DNA of 64,000 nt, from assembly GCF_018614055.1 (NCBI RefSeq), contig NZ_JAGGPB010000019.1, positions 124,001 to 188,000 on the forward strand, written 5' to 3'. Below, in pieces: positions 1 to 8,783 of the stretch (its first letter is position 1; every line of letters begins with the position of its first letter). Origin of the DNA: Streptomyces sp. ISL-98 (GTDB taxonomy: Bacteria; Actinomycetota; Actinomycetes; Streptomycetales; Streptomycetaceae). The translations under genes and the position numbers were made by a program. The notes under the pieces were generated by a model. The model did no database searches, had not been told where the DNA came from, and saw nothing but the letters and a program-made list of their open reading frames with translations.

Positions 1-777
1 CTCTCCGAGCTCGACACCTTCATCGGCGGCCTCGACAAGCAGCGCGCCGAGATCGTCCGCGCGCTGGAGGGCATCGACAAGCTCGCCAAGAGGCTCGCGA
101 AGGAGAAGGCCACGATCGGCCGGGCCATCACCACCATGCCGCCGGCACTGAAAGTGCTGGCCGACCAGCGCACCAAGCTGACCACGATGCTCACCTCCCT
201 CTCGAAGCTCGGCAAGACGGGCACGAAGGTGATCAACGCGTCGCGCGCCGACCTGACAGCCAATCTGCGAAGTCTCCGGCCGATCCTCCAGCAGCTGAAC
301 AAGGCGGGCAGCGATCTGCCCAACGCGCTGGAGCTGCTGACGACGTACCCGTTCCCGCGCAATGTCGTGGGCGCCATCAAGGGCGACTACGTCAATCTCA
401 AAGTCACCGCCGACCTCGACCTCAACAGCATCTACGGGAACCTCGCCGACGACCCGAAGAAGCCCGCCGAGCCCGGAAAGCCCACGCTGCCCGGGACACC
501 CGATGTCCCCGACGTCCCCGAACTCCCCGAAACGCCGGGCCTTCCGGAGACCCCGGAGCTGCCGGACGCACCGGAGCTGCCGGATTCGCCCCCTTCGAAC
601 CGGCCGCCGGGAGAAGGAGACGGGGACGGAGGCGGGGACGTGCTGTGCCCGCCGGTGTGCACCAGCAGTTACTCGTCGTACGGCGACTACTCCTCGTACG
701 GCGGCGTCGGCTCCGACTTCGGCTCCGACTTCGACCTCGCTCTGGCGGAGCTCATGCTGAAGGGGATGCAACCGTGA
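1..777 (+). CDS. MCE-family protein, C-terminal part (5' end outside window)
   Basis: The reading frame is open from base 1, so the gene starts upstream of the window; about 258 residues are visible. The visible part is the helical region of an MCE (mammalian cell entry, MlaD-related) protein, a cell-surface component of a lipid or sterol ABC importer. It shows heptad-like Leu/Lys helices followed by a Pro-rich tail with repeated PELPETP-type units at about residues 155-200 of the visible part, then a Ser/Tyr/Gly-rich end. The tail resembles a flexible wall-spanning linker. The stop codon overlaps the GTG start of the next MCE gene (GTGA), which indicates translational coupling in one operon. 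By position just before the last MCE protein and the Mce-associated proteins it is probably the MceE-position member. The family call rests mainly on its neighbour. Confidence 0.75.
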   Translation, partial: LSELDTFIGGLDKQRAEIVRALEGIDKLAKRLAKEKATIGRAITTMPPALKVLADQRTKLTTMLTSLSKLGKTGTKVINASRADLTANLRSLRPILQQLNKAGSDLPNALELLTTYPFPRNVVGAIKGDYVNLKVTADLDLNSIYGNLADDPKKPAEPGKPTLPGTPDVPDVPELPETPGLPETPELPDAPELPDSPPSNRPPGEGDGDGGGDVLCPPVCTSSYSSYGDYSSYGGVGSDFGSDFDLALAELMLKGMQP

Positions 778-1979
778 TCACACGTACGGTCAAAGCCCAG
801 CTGCTCGCCTTCTCCCTGGTCACCGCCCTCGGAGTGTCCTACGTCGGCGTCGAGTACACCGGACTGGTCGACCGCGTCCTGGACCGCGGATACACCGTAC
901 GAGCCGACTTCGCCGACTCCGGAGGCATCTACTCGGGCGCAGAGGTCACGTACCGAGGGGTCCCCGTGGGCCGCGTCGGCGATCTGCGGCTGACCGGCAG
1001 CGGCGGCGTCTCGGTGGCGCTGCAGTTGGAGGGCTCCCCGCAGATCCCGGCGGACACGCTGGCGGTCGTGGCGAACCGTTCCGCCGTGGGCGAGCAGTAC
1101 GTGGATCTTCAGCCGCGTGCCGAGGGCGGCCCGTACCTCCATGACGGCGGCGCCATCGCCCGTCGGAACACCCGAGTGCCGGTACCCACCACAGACCTGA
1201 TCCTCAGCCTGGACCGGCTGGTCAACTCGGTGGACAAGCAGGACCTGCGGATCACGGTCGACGAACTCGGCAAGGCGTTCGCCGGCACAGGTCCGCATCT
1301 GACCCGGCTGGTGGACTCGGGCAATGACCTGGTCGAGTCGGCGTCGGACTCGCTCCCTCAGACCATCTCGCTGATCGAGGACTCACGGAAGGTTCTGAAG
1401 ACCCAGGCCGACAAGGGCTCGGCAATCAAGTCATTCTCCAGCGATCTGGCAGACCTGACCGCGCAGTTGAAGTCCAGCGACGGCGACCTGCGCGCCCTTA
1501 TGGGCAACGGCACTTCCGCCGCCCAGCAGATGAACTCGCTGCTGAAGTCCAACGAGCCCCACCTCCCGGTCCTGCTGGGAAACCTGATCAGCGGCGGCCA
1601 GATCACCGTCGCCCGACTCCCCGGCGTGGAACAGACGCTGGTCACCTTCCCGGTGGTGGTAGCGGGCAGCCACACGGTCATCCCCGGTGACGGCACCACC
1701 CACTTCGGGATGGTGGTCAACGCCGACGACCCACCGCCGTGCCGACAGGGCTACAAGACGCAGCGCCGCGACCCGTCGGACACCACGAACCGCCCGGCGA
1801 ACACCGACGCCCGCTGCACGGCGCCGCGCGGAGGCGACACATCGGTCCGCGGAGCCCAGAACGCCCCGGGCGCCGGCAGCCCGACCGGAAGGCCCGTCGA
1901 GATCGGCTCGACAGGCGGAGAACAGAACGTGTTCGGAAAGGACTCATGGCAATGGCTGCTAATAGGACCAATGGCATGA
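774..1979 (+). CDS. MCE-family protein, last member of the mce operon (MceF-like position)
   Basis: Predicted surface-anchored MCE protein of an Mce lipid import system. An N-terminal hydrophobic segment (about residues 8-25, LLAFSLVTALGVSYVGV) is followed by the MlaD/MCE domain at about residues 38-115, with the usual pattern of Y-x-V-x-A-x-F and G-G-x-Y-x-G-A-x-V-x-Y-R-G-V-x-V-G-x-V. A long helical region follows, then a Pro/Arg/Gly-rich tail. The GTG at 774 is chosen because it overlaps the previous stop codon; the open frame itself extends further upstream without an obvious ribosome site. The 3' end overlaps the next gene by 34 bases. About 400 residues is normal for the family. Transport substrate is not visible. 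Confidence 0.85.
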   Translation: MITRTVKAQLLAFSLVTALGVSYVGVEYTGLVDRVLDRGYTVRADFADSGGIYSGAEVTYRGVPVGRVGDLRLTGSGGVSVALQLEGSPQIPADTLAVVANRSAVGEQYVDLQPRAEGGPYLHDGGAIARRNTRVPVPTTDLILSLDRLVNSVDKQDLRITVDELGKAFAGTGPHLTRLVDSGNDLVESASDSLPQTISLIEDSRKVLKTQADKGSAIKSFSSDLADLTAQLKSSDGDLRALMGNGTSAAQQMNSLLKSNEPHLPVLLGNLISGGQITVARLPGVEQTLVTFPVVVAGSHTVIPGDGTTHFGMVVNADDPPPCRQGYKTQRRDPSDTTNRPANTDARCTAPRGGDTSVRGAQNAPGAGSPTGRPVEIGSTGGEQNVFGKDSWQWLLIGPMA

Positions 1980-2527
1980 CCCACACACTCGTGGCCCGCG
2001 CGACGCGCCCCCTGCGCCGCCTTTGGGCCGTCCTCCTGCGCGCCGCCCGCCGCGGCAGGGCGCTCCCGACGGGACTCGCCGTAGTGGCCACCGTACTGGC
2101 GGCCGCGTCCGGCTGGCTCGGCGTCCAGTGGTACGAGCGCAATGAGACGGACCAGCGGCACGAGGACATCCTGACCGCGGCCCGCCAGTCCGCGCTCAAC
2201 TTCACCTCGCTCGACTACCGCCACTACGACCGGGACAGCAAGAACGTACTGAACGGCGCGACCGGCGACTTCAAGAAGCAGTTCACGGCGCAGACCGCAC
2301 AGCTCACAAAGCTCGTCACCGCCAACAAGTCCGTATCCGAAGGACAGGTGCTCGATGCGGGCATCGCGAGGGCCGACGAACGCTCCGCCCGGGTCCTGCT
2401 GGTCGCCGACAGCAAGGTGACCAACAGCGCCGCTCCCCAGGGCACGGCCCGCAACTACCGGCTGCAGCTGGACCTGGTGTTCGAGGACGGCCGCTGGCTG
2501 ACCTCGAACGTCGAGTTCGTCGGCTGA
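1946..2527 (+). CDS. Mce-associated membrane protein 1
   Basis: Small accessory protein of about 193 residues, of the type encoded after mceF in actinobacteria and thought to stabilise the Mce transporter. An Arg-rich N-terminus is followed by one membrane segment (about residues 36-56, GLAVVATVLAAASGWLGVQW) and an extracytoplasmic NTF2-like fold with the signature L-N-F-T-S-L-D-Y-R-H-Y-D-R-D and a final G-R-W-L. The ATG at 1946 is preceded by GGAAAGGA at 1935-1942, so the start lies inside the end of mceF and the two are coupled. It is paralogous to the next gene (both have the D-Y-R-H-x-D-R-D motif). Confidence 0.75.
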   Translation: MAMAANRTNGMTHTLVARATRPLRRLWAVLLRAARRGRALPTGLAVVATVLAAASGWLGVQWYERNETDQRHEDILTAARQSALNFTSLDYRHYDRDSKNVLNGATGDFKKQFTAQTAQLTKLVTANKSVSEGQVLDAGIARADERSARVLLVADSKVTNSAAPQGTARNYRLQLDLVFEDGRWLTSNVEFVG

Positions 2528-2568
2528 ACACCACCAGCACCACCGCACCACCCGTAAGGAGACCCACA

Positions 2569-3273
2569 GTGGCGAACCAAGCCGTCCGAGTGGCAGCGGC
2601 CGCCCGCGCCGCGGCCAAGCGAGCCGATAAGGCACGCCGCGCAGGCAGGCCCGAACCCATCTCGTCCCGAACGCTGTCCGTAGCACCAGTAAGCAAGCCG
2701 GACACACCTACGGTGACCGCCCCAGACACCGCAACCAAGCCAACACACCCCGAAAGCCCATCAAGCCACCGCGCCGGCCTGCTCAGCGCGGCTCTGGCGG
2801 TCCTGGTCGTAGCGGGTCTGACCACAACCACCGCACTCGCCCTGGACCACCGGGAATCCCAGCGTACGGACCAGGCCCGCACGGACGCACTGGCGGCAGC
2901 GCGCCAAGCGGCCCCCACCATCCTGTCGTACGACTACCGCCACCTGGACCGCGACTTCACCACCGCCCGCGGCCACCTCACCGGCTCCTTCCTCAAGGAG
3001 TACGGCAGGACGACCAGGACCGTGGTCGCACCGACCGCCAAAAAGTACCGAGGGGTGGTCAAGGCCACGGTGGCGAAGCCCCCGGGCGACGACGGTTCGG
3101 CAGCGGTTTCGGTGGTGTCGGCCTCGCCGGACAAGGCCGTCATCCTGCTCTTCATGAACCAGGTCACGAACAGCACCCAGATCTCCGGACCACGCGTCGA
3201 CCTCAACCGGGTGAGGATGACCCTGACACGCACCCCCGAGGGCTGGAAGGTGAGCGCGGTAGACGCGCTGTAG
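2569..3273 (+). CDS. Mce-associated membrane protein 2
   Basis: Second Mce-associated accessory protein, about 234 residues. The N-terminal 60 residues are Ala/Arg/Lys-rich and cytoplasmic, followed by a single membrane helix at about residues 68-90 (AGLLSAALAVLVVAGLTTTT) and a periplasm-side NTF2-like domain carrying Y-D-Y-R-H-L-D-R-D, the same motif as the preceding gene. GTG start with TAAGGAGA at 2556-2562. It is the last gene of the mce operon; the following gene belongs to a different family. Confidence 0.75.
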   Translation: MANQAVRVAAAARAAAKRADKARRAGRPEPISSRTLSVAPVSKPDTPTVTAPDTATKPTHPESPSSHRAGLLSAALAVLVVAGLTTTTALALDHRESQRTDQARTDALAAARQAAPTILSYDYRHLDRDFTTARGHLTGSFLKEYGRTTRTVVAPTAKKYRGVVKATVAKPPGDDGSAAVSVVSASPDKAVILLFMNQVTNSTQISGPRVDLNRVRMTLTRTPEGWKVSAVDAL

Positions 3274-3292
3274 CCGACGCCCATGAGGCAAC

Positions 3293-4015
3293 GTGGTCGG
3301 CATGGACTTGTCCCACGTCATCAGCGAAATATCCCGCTCCGGCGCCCGCTTCGCAGCCACCCTCACCGACACGGAGCTGCGCAGCCCCTCGATGCTGCCC
3401 GGGTGGACCCGTGGCCACGTCGCCGCCCACGTGGCTCGCAGCGCCGACGCCTGCGTATGGCTGCTTGCCGTCGCCCGCACAGGTGCCGAGCCCGCGCCGC
3501 GGGCCGGCACCGAGGCACTCGCCCGAGCCGTCGAAGCCGACGCCGCCCGCCCCGCCGCCGCACTGGTCGCTGACGTGCGCGCTTCGCTCGCGCGCCTGGT
3601 CGAGGACGCCGAATCGATGCCCGCCGAAGCATGGGACACGCTCGTCACGGCCCTGGCGGGCTGGCGCCATCCGGCCTGGTACACCCTGTACCGCTGCTGG
3701 CGCGAGCTGGAGACCCACCACGTCGACCTGAACGCCGGCTACTCCACGGCTGACTGGCCCACGGCGTACGTGGCGTGGGCCCTGGACGACACCCTCGCCA
3801 CGCTGAGCGCACACAACTTCCCGATCGCCCGTATCGAAGCCGTCGACCTCGCCAGATCATGGAACCCGTCCCCGACAGGTCCCACAATCAGCGCCCACGG
3901 CCACACCCTCCTCGGCTGGCTCAGCGGCCGCACGCCCAACGCCACACTCACCACCGACGGTCCAGTCCCGAACCCACCCAACTGGCCACTGCCACCAGCC
4001 CCGGGCTGGAACTGA
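3293..4015 (+). CDS. Maleylpyruvate isomerase N-terminal (MDMPI/DinB-like) domain protein
   Basis: About 240 residues. The N-terminal four-helix DinB-like domain has the MDMPI pattern P-S-x-L-P-G-W-T-R-G-H-V-x-x-H-V-A-R (about residues 32-50), whose His residues normally bind a metal, followed by a second metal-ligand region with L-E-T-H-H-V-D-L near residue 140. The family includes mycothiol-dependent isomerases and transferases; the substrate here cannot be told. GTG 3293 has GAGG four bases upstream; ATG at 3302 (start MDLSHVISEI) is an equally good family start. It is the last chromosomal gene before the tRNA-Thr terminator and integration site. Confidence 0.7.
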   Translation: MVGMDLSHVISEISRSGARFAATLTDTELRSPSMLPGWTRGHVAAHVARSADACVWLLAVARTGAEPAPRAGTEALARAVEADAARPAAALVADVRASLARLVEDAESMPAEAWDTLVTALAGWRHPAWYTLYRCWRELETHHVDLNAGYSTADWPTAYVAWALDDTLATLSAHNFPIARIEAVDLARSWNPSPTGPTISAHGHTLLGWLSGRTPNATLTTDGPVPNPPNWPLPPAPGWN

Positions 4016-4022
4016 CCCCGGG

Positions 4023-4065
4023 AAAAGCAAAAGCCCCAGGTCACGGCGAGTGAGTCCTGAGGCTT
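4023..4065 (-). terminator. Rho-independent terminator of the chromosomal tRNA-Thr locus
   Basis: On the minus strand AAGCCTCAGG (4065-4056) pairs with CCTGGGGCTT (4040-4031), with a 15-base loop and a T-rich tail (TTGCTTTT). It lies immediately downstream of the tRNA-Thr 3' half at 4071, in the orientation of that tRNA. This marks the bases left of 4070 as original chromosome. Confidence 0.7.
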
Positions 4066-4070
4066 CTACA

Positions 4071-4258
4071 GAGCCGCCTTCGGGATTCGAACCCGAGACC
4101 TACGCATTACGAGACCGTGAGCGTTCGTGCTGCGTAGTGCCTGGCCGTGCTGCCGAGTGACGTTTTACCTGATCAGACCATGTGCGGCTGGTCAGTCTGT
4201 CCTGCCTCCTATTACGTCGTCCAAAGGCGTCCGGCCACCGGCTGGCCACCGAGAAGGG
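4071..4258 (-). repeat. Integration-site copy 1 (attL-like): 3' half of tRNA-Thr(CGT) plus arm sites
   Basis: The minus strand of 4112-4071 reads as the anticodon loop to acceptor end of a tRNA-Thr with CGT anticodon: CTCGTAATGCGT, then the T-arm GGTTCGAATCCC, then GAAGGCGGC. The 5' half of the tRNA is missing, so this is an attachment-site duplicate and not a gene. The 145 bases that follow are also repeated at 16693-16838 with roughly 88 percent identity and no gaps. They contain two GGCCACC boxes (4232-4239 and 4243-4250) spaced 11 bases, like integrase arm-type sites. Chromosome lies to the left and element DNA to the right. Confidence 0.75.
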
Positions 4259-4572
4259 CACCGCGACGACAAAGAAGCGGGTTCACCCAGGTTGTCGACC
4301 TTCCACAGACCGCCTGCGATACCCCCGCACTCCAACGGATCGCTCCAGGGGAAGCTGCTCCAGCGTAGCCGGGAGGCTGTTCCCACGACCGCTGACGGGG
4401 AGAACGGGAGCCGGCCCCCGTGTTGCCGCCGGCTGTCCGCTGCCCTCCCCCGCGGCCGATGGGCTGATCCGCTGCCGGGAACCCACACGATGCACGATCA
4501 TCACCTTGTGAGGCGGCGAACGGCGAAGGAGCCAGTTTCATGGACAAGGGAAAGCCGAGAAGTGTTTCGCGG
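4259..4572. other. No gene seen
   Basis: The stretch between the attachment site and the permease gene has no open frame with a family signature on either strand and no clear hairpin. Confidence 0.5.
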
Positions 4573-6060
4573 TCACCGTTCTGCCGGAGGGTGGGATGGG
4601 GCCGCGCTGCATTTCAACTCACCTCCGCACAGCCGGGATTGTTCCGGAGGCGCCGCTCGTTCAACCGACCGGGGAGGCCGTCGGGCGGTCCGGGAGCGCG
4701 GGGGCTCGGACGTCGTGCCGGGCTCTGGGGCGGCGGTTCTGTTCTTGCAGAACCTGAGGAAGTGGTAGGTCAGCAGCGTGGCGATGGTGCCGAGCGCGAT
4801 TCCCGTGATGGTGAACGAGTCGGACAGTTGGAGTGAGACCCCTCCGATGCCCATGACCGCGCCCGCGGCGATGGACAGGAGGTTCACCGGGTCCGTGAAG
4901 TCGACACGGTTCGTGATCCATATTTGGGCGCCCATCAGGCCGATCATGCCGTACAGGACCACGGTGATCCCGCCCAGGACGCCACCGGGAACCGCGGCTA
5001 CCAGCGCTCCGAATTTGGGACAGAGACCGAACAGTACGGCGACGGTCGCCGCGACCCAGTACGCCGCGGTGGAGTAGACACGTGTAGCGGTCATCACGCC
5101 GATGTTCTCGGCGAACGTGGTGGTGGGTGCGCCTCCGACGGCCGAGGACATGGCTGTCGCCATTCCGTCAGCGGCGATGGCGCGCCCCATGCTCGAGTCG
5201 AGGTCGGTGCCCGTCATCTCGGCGACCGCCTTCACATGGCCGGTGTTCTCCGCGATCAGCGCTATGAGGGCAGGCAGTGCCAGGAGGACGGCGCTCGTCT
5301 GGAATGCTGGTTCGTGGAGCTGCGGGAGGCCGAACCAGTCCGCGCCGGTCACCCCGGAGAGGTCGACACGGTAGTGCTCCGTCACCTTGCCGGTTGCGTC
5401 GGGGCCGGTGAGCGGGCCTGTGAGCAGGTCGAGGAGCCAGGACGAGGCGAAGCCGAAGAGCAGTCCGAGGAAGACGCCGATACGTGCCCACACGCCGCGC
5501 AGCAGCGCCGACGCGGCGATCACCACGGCCGTGGTTGCCAGGGCGACCCACTGGTCCTGCGGCCAATAGGTGTGGGCCACGACGGGGGCCAGGTTGAAAC
5601 CGATCAGGAGGACCACAGCGCCCGAGACGGCTGGTGGGAAGAGGCGGTGGATGACCCGGGGTCCGATGAAGTGGACGAGGAGGCCGATGCCGGCCATGAC
5701 GAGTCCGGAGATGACGATGGCGCCGAGAACGGTCGGGGTGTCGCCGCCCCCGGCACGGATGGCGGCGACCGCGCCGACGAAGGCGGCGCTGGTTCCCAGA
5801 TAGCTCGGGACCTTGCCCTTGGTGACGAGCAGGAACACCACGGTGGCAAGTCCCGACATCATGACGGCCAGGTTAGCGTTCAGGCCCATGACGGTGGGGA
5901 AGACGAAAGTGGCCCCGAACATGGCGACGACGTGTTGCATACCGAGGGCTGCGGTGAGAGGCCACGAGAGGCGCTCGTCCGGCCGCACCGAGACTCCGGG
6001 CGCGGGTGGCCGGCCGTCACCGTGGACGGTCCAGCCCACGCCGAATCTGTTGGCAGGCAT
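4573..6060 (-). CDS. NCS2-family nucleobase (uracil/xanthine type) permease
   Basis: Predicted proton-coupled nucleobase importer of the UraA/PbuX (NCS2) family, 495 residues, with about 12-14 hydrophobic helices. Family marks are A-L-G-M-Q-H-V-V-A-M near the N-terminus, G-L-N-A-N-L-A-V, the A-E-N-T-G motif of TM8 and G-G-A-P-T-T-T-F-A-E-N-I-G of TM10, where the two Glu residues sit at the substrate site. It is closer in motif to uracil than to xanthine carriers, but substrate is an inference. ATG 6060 begins MPANRFGVGW; the open frame extends further but encodes a basic low-complexity stretch. The C-terminal 55 residues are Arg/Pro-rich and disordered. It is the last gene of the minus-strand operon, 99 bases after the ATP-grasp gene. 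Confidence 0.85.
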   Translation of the reverse strand: MPANRFGVGWTVHGDGRPPAPGVSVRPDERLSWPLTAALGMQHVVAMFGATFVFPTVMGLNANLAVMMSGLATVVFLLVTKGKVPSYLGTSAAFVGAVAAIRAGGGDTPTVLGAIVISGLVMAGIGLLVHFIGPRVIHRLFPPAVSGAVVLLIGFNLAPVVAHTYWPQDQWVALATTAVVIAASALLRGVWARIGVFLGLLFGFASSWLLDLLTGPLTGPDATGKVTEHYRVDLSGVTGADWFGLPQLHEPAFQTSAVLLALPALIALIAENTGHVKAVAEMTGTDLDSSMGRAIAADGMATAMSSAVGGAPTTTFAENIGVMTATRVYSTAAYWVAATVAVLFGLCPKFGALVAAVPGGVLGGITVVLYGMIGLMGAQIWITNRVDFTDPVNLLSIAAGAVMGIGGVSLQLSDSFTITGIALGTIATLLTYHFLRFCKNRTAAPEPGTTSEPPRSRTARRPPRSVERAAPPEQSRLCGGELKCSAAPSHPPAER

Positions 6061-6159
6061 AAGAAGTAGTGCCTTTCTGGGCAGGGGTGCGCACGGGCGG
6101 TGCGGGCGGCGGCGCTGTACCTCGGTGGGTGCTGCCGCCGCCCTGTGGGGCATGCGAAC

Positions 6160-7551
6160 TCAGAGGTTTGCAGCGCCTGCGAGTACGGCTGCGGGCTCGT
6201 GATGGTCCGCGTCGCGGACGCAGCGGCGTACGACGCCGTCGATCTCGTCCAGCAGGCGCGCGGAGATGAGTCCGAACCGCTGGGCGATGCTCTGGAGGGC
6301 GGGCAGGAGGTTGTGTGCTTCGGCGAGGTCGCAGGAGAGGATGACGTTGCCGTGGGTGACGCCGTCAATGTTCAGTCGGGTAGCCCGGACCAGGTCCAGT
6401 TCCGACTCCAGGGCCGCGATCGCTTGCGGCGTGAGTGCCGTGGCGGGGAACTGGAACGCGAGGCGTCGCTCGGCCTGTTCGAGCTGCCGTGCCTTCTCCG
6501 GAGTCCACCGCCCGTGGGCCAGGTCGACGAGACAGGCATACGTGTTGCAGCCCGAGGCGGCGATGGACAGGGTGGTCGAGCCGGACACGCGCGGGTTGAT
6601 CTCGATGATCTGATACGTACCGTCTGTGTAGATCATCTCGATCTCCGCGGCGCCTTCGATACCGATCCGGGCGCACATACCGCGGATGGCCTCGGCGACG
6701 GGTACGAAGTCGGCCTCGGCGGCCGGCCGGGGTGCGGCGTAGCGCAGGCTTCCGAAGGTGAACTCCGGCTTGCCTCCCGTGGCCCCCTTCCAGATGAGGG
6801 GCTGGATCACGTACGCCCCTTCGTGGCCGACGATCTCGACGGAGCACAGTTCGCCCTGTACGCACTTCTCCAGCACGACATTGCCGTTGAAGGGCGAGCC
6901 GAGGAAGTCGTGGAGGTCGGCCTTGCCGTCGAGGAAGCTGATCCCGTTGGCCAGGCAGTCCCAGAGGGGCTTGGTCAGCAGGGGGAATCCGAAGCGGAGC
7001 GCGCTGCGCTCGACGAGTTCGCCGTAGGCCGGCACGGCGAGGCTGCGGCCGTTGAGGAGGTCGCCGTCGAGGAGCATCCCTTCGGGGGTGTCCAGTCCGA
7101 AGGACCGGACCAGCTCCTTGGTGTCCCACTTGTTGGCGAGGATCCGGGTGGCGTCGACTCCGTGCATGACCATCGGAATGCCGTGCCGCGCGAGCTCTTC
7201 CTTGACCAGTGCGTCCCTCAGCGCGTTCTCGTCCGCGATGGAGAGCGAGATTACGGCGTCGGGCCGCCACTGCAGGAGGTGCGCGACGAGTTGGTCGGCG
7301 GTGGTGTCCGTACTGATCTTCGCGGACTCGCCGGGGAAGTCCTCGGCGGTGCAGTCGCCGTCGGTGTAGAAGAGCTTGGCCTGGACGCCGTCGTGGACGA
7401 AGGTGTCGTGGAGGCGGCTGAGGTAGGGCGCCGTCTGCTGGATCTCTATCGAACGCAGGAAGGCGATCCTGTGGACCGCGGCCCGTCCAGCGCGAGTCTG
7501 CGGTGCCGGTGCCGGTGCTGGGGTCCGCGTCTGGGTCTGGGTCATCGCCAT
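6160..7551 (-). CDS. ATP-grasp carboxylate-amine ligase 1
   Basis: 463-residue ATP-grasp enzyme expected to activate a carboxylate as acyl-phosphate and join it to an amine. After a Thr/Pro/Gln-rich leader (1-25) come a Rossmann-like N-domain, the ATP-grasp fold at about 130-330 with N-K-W-D-T-K-E-L-V, G-F-P-L-L-T-K-P (ATP-binding Lys), V-L-E-K-C-V-Q-G-E-L-C-S-V-E and the magnesium-binding E-I-N-P-R-V-S-G-S, and a C-terminal accessory domain as in amino-acid ligases. Its start overlaps the end of the second ATP-grasp gene by 10 bases, so they are probably made together. A role in amide formation in the same small-molecule pathway is inferred from context; substrates are unknown. Confidence 0.85.
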   Translation of the reverse strand: MAMTQTQTRTPAPAPAPQTRAGRAAVHRIAFLRSIEIQQTAPYLSRLHDTFVHDGVQAKLFYTDGDCTAEDFPGESAKISTDTTADQLVAHLLQWRPDAVISLSIADENALRDALVKEELARHGIPMVMHGVDATRILANKWDTKELVRSFGLDTPEGMLLDGDLLNGRSLAVPAYGELVERSALRFGFPLLTKPLWDCLANGISFLDGKADLHDFLGSPFNGNVVLEKCVQGELCSVEIVGHEGAYVIQPLIWKGATGGKPEFTFGSLRYAAPRPAAEADFVPVAEAIRGMCARIGIEGAAEIEMIYTDGTYQIIEINPRVSGSTTLSIAASGCNTYACLVDLAHGRWTPEKARQLEQAERRLAFQFPATALTPQAIAALESELDLVRATRLNIDGVTHGNVILSCDLAEAHNLLPALQSIAQRFGLISARLLDEIDGVVRRCVRDADHHEPAAVLAGAANL

Positions 7552-8783
7552 GAGGTGGCCACCTCCACCGACACGGTGTTGGTCATTTCGAGTGCGGCCT
7601 TGTTGGCTTCCTGGGCGGTCGCCGCGCGCAGGATGACGTGGCCGACGCGGCCGATGTTGTCCTGCGGTGCTCCGACCTTGTCTCCGGGCATCGTGTACAC
7701 GGAGGTGGTGACCTCCTCCCCTTCAGGAAGGTTGTGGATCCACCGGAGCGTGCCCGCTTGCGGCGCGGTGAGGAACCGGATGGCCGCGGCCTCGGTCCGC
7801 AGCGGGGTGACATCGGGCTGTTCGCCCAGGGCGGTCTGGAGGTAGGCGCGGGCTTCGCTGATGCCGAGCGCCTCGGAAACCAGACGCATGATGTGGTCGC
7901 CGGGCGGCCGTGCTCCGATCTCGATGATCTTTGCCGTTCCGTGGGCGTCAGCCTTGATCTCGGTGTGGGCGATGCCGTTGCGCAGTCCGAGGGCCCGTAC
8001 AGCCTGTTCCGCGGTGGCCAGAACGGCCTGTCGGATATCGTCCGTCAGGTCGGCTGGCACGGTGTGGCCCAGCTCTGCCCGGCTGGACCCCTGGGTGGTG
8101 AACTTTTCCGTCACGGCCAGGTGGTGGACCACGCCCTGGCTGATCACGGTCTCGACGCTGTACTCGTCTCCGCCCACGTACTCCTGGGCGAGCAGCGTGG
8201 TGTCCAGGGCTATGCCGTGCGGGAACTCGTGTGTCTGCTCCTGTGCCAGCCGTGCGGCTGCGGGAAGGTCCTCGGCGCACCGGACGACGGAGACGCCGAT
8301 CGATCCCGCGTTCTCCGCAGGCTTGACGACGAGCGGGTAGGCGATTCCCGCCTCAGAGATGAGGAGGGCCAACTCGGTGTGGTCCGCCGCGGCGACGGTG
8401 CGGGGGGCCGGCACGCCGTGTGCGGCCAGGACCTCCGACATGAGGCGCTTGTTGCGGCAGGCGTCGGCCAGTTCCACGGCATGTCCGGGAAGCCCCAGTT
8501 CGTCGGCGAGCCGGATGGCCAGCGGTGAGAGGAACTCCCAGGACGTGACCACGCCGTCGATGGCGTAGGCGCGGCAGAAGGCGGCCAAGTCGGCCAAGGC
8601 CTGGTCCGGCCGGGAGAAGTCGGTGAAGACGGTGCCGCTGATCGCCTCCCTGAGTTCGGTGCCGTACTGCTCGTACAGCTCCTTGTGGGTGGCGACGTAG
8701 GCCTGGACGCCGAGCCCAGCAGCCGCGTCCAGCAGTTCCTGACCGGCGGCGACGTTGGCCTCGATCAGCAGGATCTTCTTCAT
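7542..8783 (-). CDS. ATP-grasp carboxylate-amine ligase 2
   Basis: 413 residues starting MKKILLIEAN. The N-domain is followed by an ATP-grasp fold with R-N-K-R-L-M-S-E-V-L-A-A-H-G-V, Y-P-L-V-V-K-P-A-E-N-A-G-S-I-G-V (P-loop-like), Q-E-Y-V-G-G-D-E-Y-S-V-E-T and I-E-I-G-A-R-P-P-G-D-H-I as metal site, then a C-terminal domain with small beta sheet. The family (BacD-like amino-acid ligases and biotin-carboxylase relatives) forms amide or dipeptide bonds. The ATG at 8783 overlaps the stop of the MFS gene (ATGA), and its own stop overlaps the next ligase, so three genes are tightly coupled. Two successive ligases suggest two amide-forming steps or two alternative substrates. Confidence 0.85.
   Translation of the reverse strand: MKKILLIEANVAAGQELLDAAAGLGVQAYVATHKELYEQYGTELREAISGTVFTDFSRPDQALADLAAFCRAYAIDGVVTSWEFLSPLAIRLADELGLPGHAVELADACRNKRLMSEVLAAHGVPAPRTVAAADHTELALLISEAGIAYPLVVKPAENAGSIGVSVVRCAEDLPAAARLAQEQTHEFPHGIALDTTLLAQEYVGGDEYSVETVISQGVVHHLAVTEKFTTQGSSRAELGHTVPADLTDDIRQAVLATAEQAVRALGLRNGIAHTEIKADAHGTAKIIEIGARPPGDHIMRLVSEALGISEARAYLQTALGEQPDVTPLRTEAAAIRFLTAPQAGTLRWIHNLPEGEEVTTSVYTMPGDKVGAPQDNIGRVGHVILRAATAQEANKAALEMTNTVSVEVATSWR

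Noticed and set aside
4071..4115. Possible tRNA-Thr gene on the minus strand
   Set aside because: Only the 3' half is present; the D-arm and 5' acceptor strand are replaced by element DNA, at both 4071 and 16651.
6100..7845. Long plus-strand frame of 581 codons opposite the ATP-grasp gene
   Set aside because: It is the antisense shadow of a well-supported ATP-grasp gene and has no domain.
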